From: Sphingopyxis bauzanensis | GTDB taxonomy: Bacteria > Pseudomonadota > Alphaproteobacteria > Sphingomonadales > Sphingomonadaceae | Direction: 5' to 3' | NCBI RefSeq assembly: GCF_002205675.1 | Contig: NZ_NISK01000003.1 | Span: 124,001-188,000, forward strand | Length of the DNA: 64,000 nucleotides | The notes under the pieces: model-generated | Seen by the model: the letters and a program-made list of their open reading frames with translations, nothing else | Told to the model about the DNA's origin: nothing | Database searches by the model: none | Made by a program: the position numbers and the translations under genes | In this document: positions 61,905 through 64,000 of the stretch, piece by piece | Layout of the letters: every line of letters starts with the position of its first letter | How positions within the stretch are numbered: position 1 is the first letter of the stretch

Positions 61905-63407
61905 ATGGATTTTCAGTCGATCCTTTCCGCCGCGACCGGCGAGCATGGCCTTGCCGTAAATCCTTGGGCCGCCATCGCCTATCTGGTCGCGGGCGTACTT
62001 TTCATCCTCTCGCTGCGCGGGCTGTCGAGCCCGGCGACGGCGCAAGCCGGCAACCGTTTCGGCATGATGGGCATGACGATCGCGGTGGTCACCACCCTCG
62101 TCACCCATGTGCCGTGGAAAACCGGCGATGCGACCAACAGCTATGTCGGCCCTGATCTGGTCGGGATCGCCGAAATCCTCGGCGCAATCGCAATCGGCGC
62201 CGTCATCGGCATCGTCATGGCGCGGCGCATCGCAATGACCGCGATGCCGCAGTTGGTTGCGGCCTTCCACAGTCTCGTCGGGTTGGCCGCGGTCGCGGTC
62301 GCCGCAGCCGCCTATCTCAACCCGCAAGCCTTCGGCATCGCCGATGCGGCGGGGCAGATTTACACGGTCAGCCGGATTGAAATGGGGCTGGGCATCGCGA
62401 TCGGTGCGATCACCTTCTCGGGATCGGTGATCGCCTTTCTCAAGCTCAACGGCAATATGTCGGGTGCGGCGATCATGCTGCCCGGGCGCCATATCATCAA
62501 TCTCGGGACGCTGGCCGCGATCATCGGGCTGGTCGCCTATTTCACCGTCGATCAGTCGCCATGGGTGTTCTGGACCGTTACCGGGCTCAGCTTCCTGATC
62601 GGTTTCCTGCTGATCATCCCGATCGGCGGCGCCGACATGCCGGTCGTCGTGTCGATGCTGAACAGCTATTCGGGCTGGGCCGCAGCGGCGATGGGCTTTA
62701 CCCTCGGTAACACCGCGATGATCATCACCGGCGCGCTCGTCGGTTCGTCGGGCGCCATCCTGTCGTACATCATGTGCCGCGCAATGAACCGCAGCTTCAT
62801 TAGCGTGATCGCGGGCGGCTTCGGCGCCGATGCCGCGGCCAGCGATGGCGCATCGAAGGAACAAAGGCCTTGGAAACCCGGCAGCGCCGACGATGCGGCG
62901 TTCCTGATGAGCCAGGCCGACACCGTCATCATCGTCCCCGGTTACGGCATGGCGGTCGCACAGGCGCAGCACGCGCTGCGCGAAATGGGCGACTTGCTGA
63001 AGAAAGAGGGCGTGACGGTCAAATATGCGATCCACCCGGTCGCGGGGCGTATGCCCGGCCATATGAACGTGCTGCTTGCCGAAGCGAACGTCCCTTATGA
63101 TGAGGTGTTCGAGCTGGAGGACATCAACGGCGAGTTCGCGCAGGCCGATGTGGCCTTCGTTATCGGCGCCAACGATGTGACCAACCCGTCGGCGAAGACC
63201 GACAAGACATCGCCGATTTATGGTATGCCGGTGCTCGACGTCGAAAAGGCGAAGACGGTGCTGTTCGTGAAGCGGTCGATGGGCGGAGTCGGTTATGCCG
63301 GGGTCGACAACGACGTTTTCTATATGGACCAGACCATGATGCTGCTCGGCGATGCCAAAAAGATGACCGACGACATCGTCAAGGCGCTCAATGGTGGGGG
63401 TCACTGA
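61905..63407 (+). CDS. pntB: NAD(P) transhydrogenase beta subunit
   Basis: A 500-residue membrane subunit carrying proton translocation (nine or so helices, residues ~20-285) and the NADP(H)-binding domain III (~320-500). Landmarks are the loop helix LVAAFHSLVGLAAV (~115) with the proton-path His, the NADP motif VIIVPGYGMAVAQAQHALREM (~343) and GANDVTNPSAKTDKTSPIYGMP (~425). Cotranscribed with pntAB. The subunit set pntAA, pntAB and pntB is complete. Confidence 0.97.
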   Translation: MDFQSILSAATGEHGLAVNPWAAIAYLVAGVLFILSLRGLSSPATAQAGNRFGMMGMTIAVVTTLVTHVPWKTGDATNSYVGPDLVGIAEILGAIAIGAVIGIVMARRIAMTAMPQLVAAFHSLVGLAAVAVAAAAYLNPQAFGIADAAGQIYTVSRIEMGLGIAIGAITFSGSVIAFLKLNGNMSGAAIMLPGRHIINLGTLAAIIGLVAYFTVDQSPWVFWTVTGLSFLIGFLLIIPIGGADMPVVVSMLNSYSGWAAAAMGFTLGNTAMIITGALVGSSGAILSYIMCRAMNRSFISVIAGGFGADAAASDGASKEQRPWKPGSADDAAFLMSQADTVIIVPGYGMAVAQAQHALREMGDLLKKEGVTVKYAIHPVAGRMPGHMNVLLAEANVPYDEVFELEDINGEFAQADVAFVIGANDVTNPSAKTDKTSPIYGMPVLDVEKAKTVLFVKRSMGGVGYAGVDNDVFYMDQTMMLLGDAKKMTDDIVKALNGGGH

Positions 63408-63430
63408 TTCCACAGCCATTGACCCGAATC

Positions 63431-63506
63431 GTCATCACGGCGAAGGCCGGAATCTCGACCTCGCGTTGAATTGCAACGGCGAGACCCCGGCCTTCGCCGG
63501 GGTGAC
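63431..63506. repeat. imperfect inverted repeat, GCGAAGGC family, copy 4
   Basis: Arms 63431-63456 and 63481-63506 with a few mismatches, closely related to 45290-45365 (GTCATC, GGCGAAGGCCGG core). It lies between pntB and the racemase gene. Confidence 0.88.
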
Positions 63507-63529
63507 GAAAAAAGGGACATAATTTTGTT

Positions 63530-64000
63530 ATGCGTAAAATCGGCCTGATCGGCGGCATGAGCTGGGCATCGACCGAGCTTTATTACCGGCACCTCAACAA
63601 GGGTGTGCAAAAGCGGCTGGGCACCGCCTGCTCGGCACCCATCCTGCTCGAAAGCCTCAACTATTGCGACCTGTCGCGGCTGACCACGCCCCAACAATGG
63701 ACGCATGCCAAGGAGGTTCTGATAGCGTCTGCGCAGCGCCTGGAAGCGGCGGGCGCGACCGCGCTGATGATCGCCGCCAATTCGATGCACAAGGTGGCCG
63801 ATGACGTCGCCGCGGCGATCTCGATCCCGCTGCTCCACATCGTCGACGAAACCGGCGAAAAGATGAAGGCTGACGGGATCAATGCGGCGGCGGTAATCGG
63901 CACGCGCAACGTGATGACCGAACCCTGGTTCCGCCAGCGGCTGGTTCGTCACGGGCTGACCCTCGCGCCCTATGACACCAACCGCGCCGACGAGATCGAC
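63530..64000 (+). CDS. aspartate/glutamate racemase family protein (3' end outside the window)
   Basis: The first 157 residues of a gene running off the right edge. It starts MRKIGLIGGMSWASTELYY, typical of the YgeA/aspartate racemase family of cofactor-independent amino-acid racemases. ALMIAANSMHKVAD (~79-92) corresponds to the first catalytic-cysteine region (normally NTxH or NTMH after a Cys); here the Thr/Cys context reads AANSMH, so the exact specificity is uncertain. A further ~75 residues would be expected beyond the window. Confidence 0.88.
   Translation, partial: MRKIGLIGGMSWASTELYYRHLNKGVQKRLGTACSAPILLESLNYCDLSRLTTPQQWTHAKEVLIASAQRLEAAGATALMIAANSMHKVADDVAAAISIPLLHIVDETGEKMKADGINAAAVIGTRNVMTEPWFRQRLVRHGLTLAPYDTNRADEID

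Overview
This window looks like the chromosome of an alphaproteobacterium of the Sphingomonadaceae, most like Sphingopyxis. The basis is high-GC coding sequence, a CcrM-type GANTC methyltransferase, UrcA and HisKA_2 kinase genes, a three-gene pnt operon headed by a tiny aa3-oxidase subunit IV gene, a TIGR03013/PrsK/PrsR/PrsT cluster, and several families of short palindromic repeats typical of sphingomonads. The genus is inferred from gene content and was not tested by any search. I see no rRNA, tRNA, CRISPR array, prophage or plasmid gene. The only autonomous mobile element is one ISAs1-family insertion sequence.

Layout. 0.2-12.8 kb: two small envelope or secreted proteins, a UrcA protein, then a long minus-strand run: LytT/LytS two-component pair, MATE exporter, valyl-tRNA synthetase, S9 peptidase, amidohydrolase and zinc peptidase. 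12.9-14.1 kb: an intact ISAs1-family IS with 25-bp terminal repeats and a 10-bp target duplication. 14.2-24.2 kb: patatin plus 3-hydroxybutyrate dehydrogenase (polyhydroxyalkanoate use), a DUF4893 lipoprotein, an M20 amidohydrolase, a HisKA_2 sensor kinase, MlaA with an upstream mini-ORF, a LuxR-HTH protein anchored in the membrane, a crotonase, and a DUF465-TerC pair. 24.3-30.1 kb: isocitrate lyase divergent from its likely regulator (ScfR/RamB family), a Rid protein and a large catalase. 30.2-39.5 kb: an HD-GYP phosphodiesterase, mannose-1-phosphate guanylyltransferase, and the exopolysaccharide/PEP-CTERM signalling operon (glycosyltransferase, PrsK, PrsR, PrsT), with a recognisable sigma-54 promoter. 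39.6-50.6 kb: GntR regulator, nitroreductase, POT peptide transporter with two amidohydrolases, NnrU and DUF1003 membrane proteins, aldo/keto reductase with a dicarboxylate symporter, and GlmM. 50.6-59.1 kb: DUF1272, a ThiD-VOC fusion, RNase HII, an SDR, CcrM behind a dense GANTC cluster, FolP, a host-attachment protein, another SDR, and an NtrC-like regulator with damaged AAA+ motifs. 59.3-64 kb: aa3 oxidase subunit IV, pntAA, a fasciclin lipoprotein, pntAB, pntB and the start of an aspartate/glutamate racemase.

How the genes fit together. The window is mostly housekeeping, with themes of peptide scavenging (POT transporter, S9 and M20 peptidases, amidohydrolases), C2/storage-carbon use (aceA, bdh, patatin) and surface polysaccharide regulation (manC to prsT). 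The most unusual signals are: a 102-bp palindromic element inserted in frame in an amidohydrolase signal-peptide region; seven GANTC sites in about 150 bp in front of ccrM; an amidohydrolase lacking its metal ligands, coupled to an intact one; an NtrC-like protein with GAFTGA, Walker B and arginine-finger changes; a transmembrane LuxR-type regulator; and a leader mini-ORF whose stop overlaps the mlaA start.
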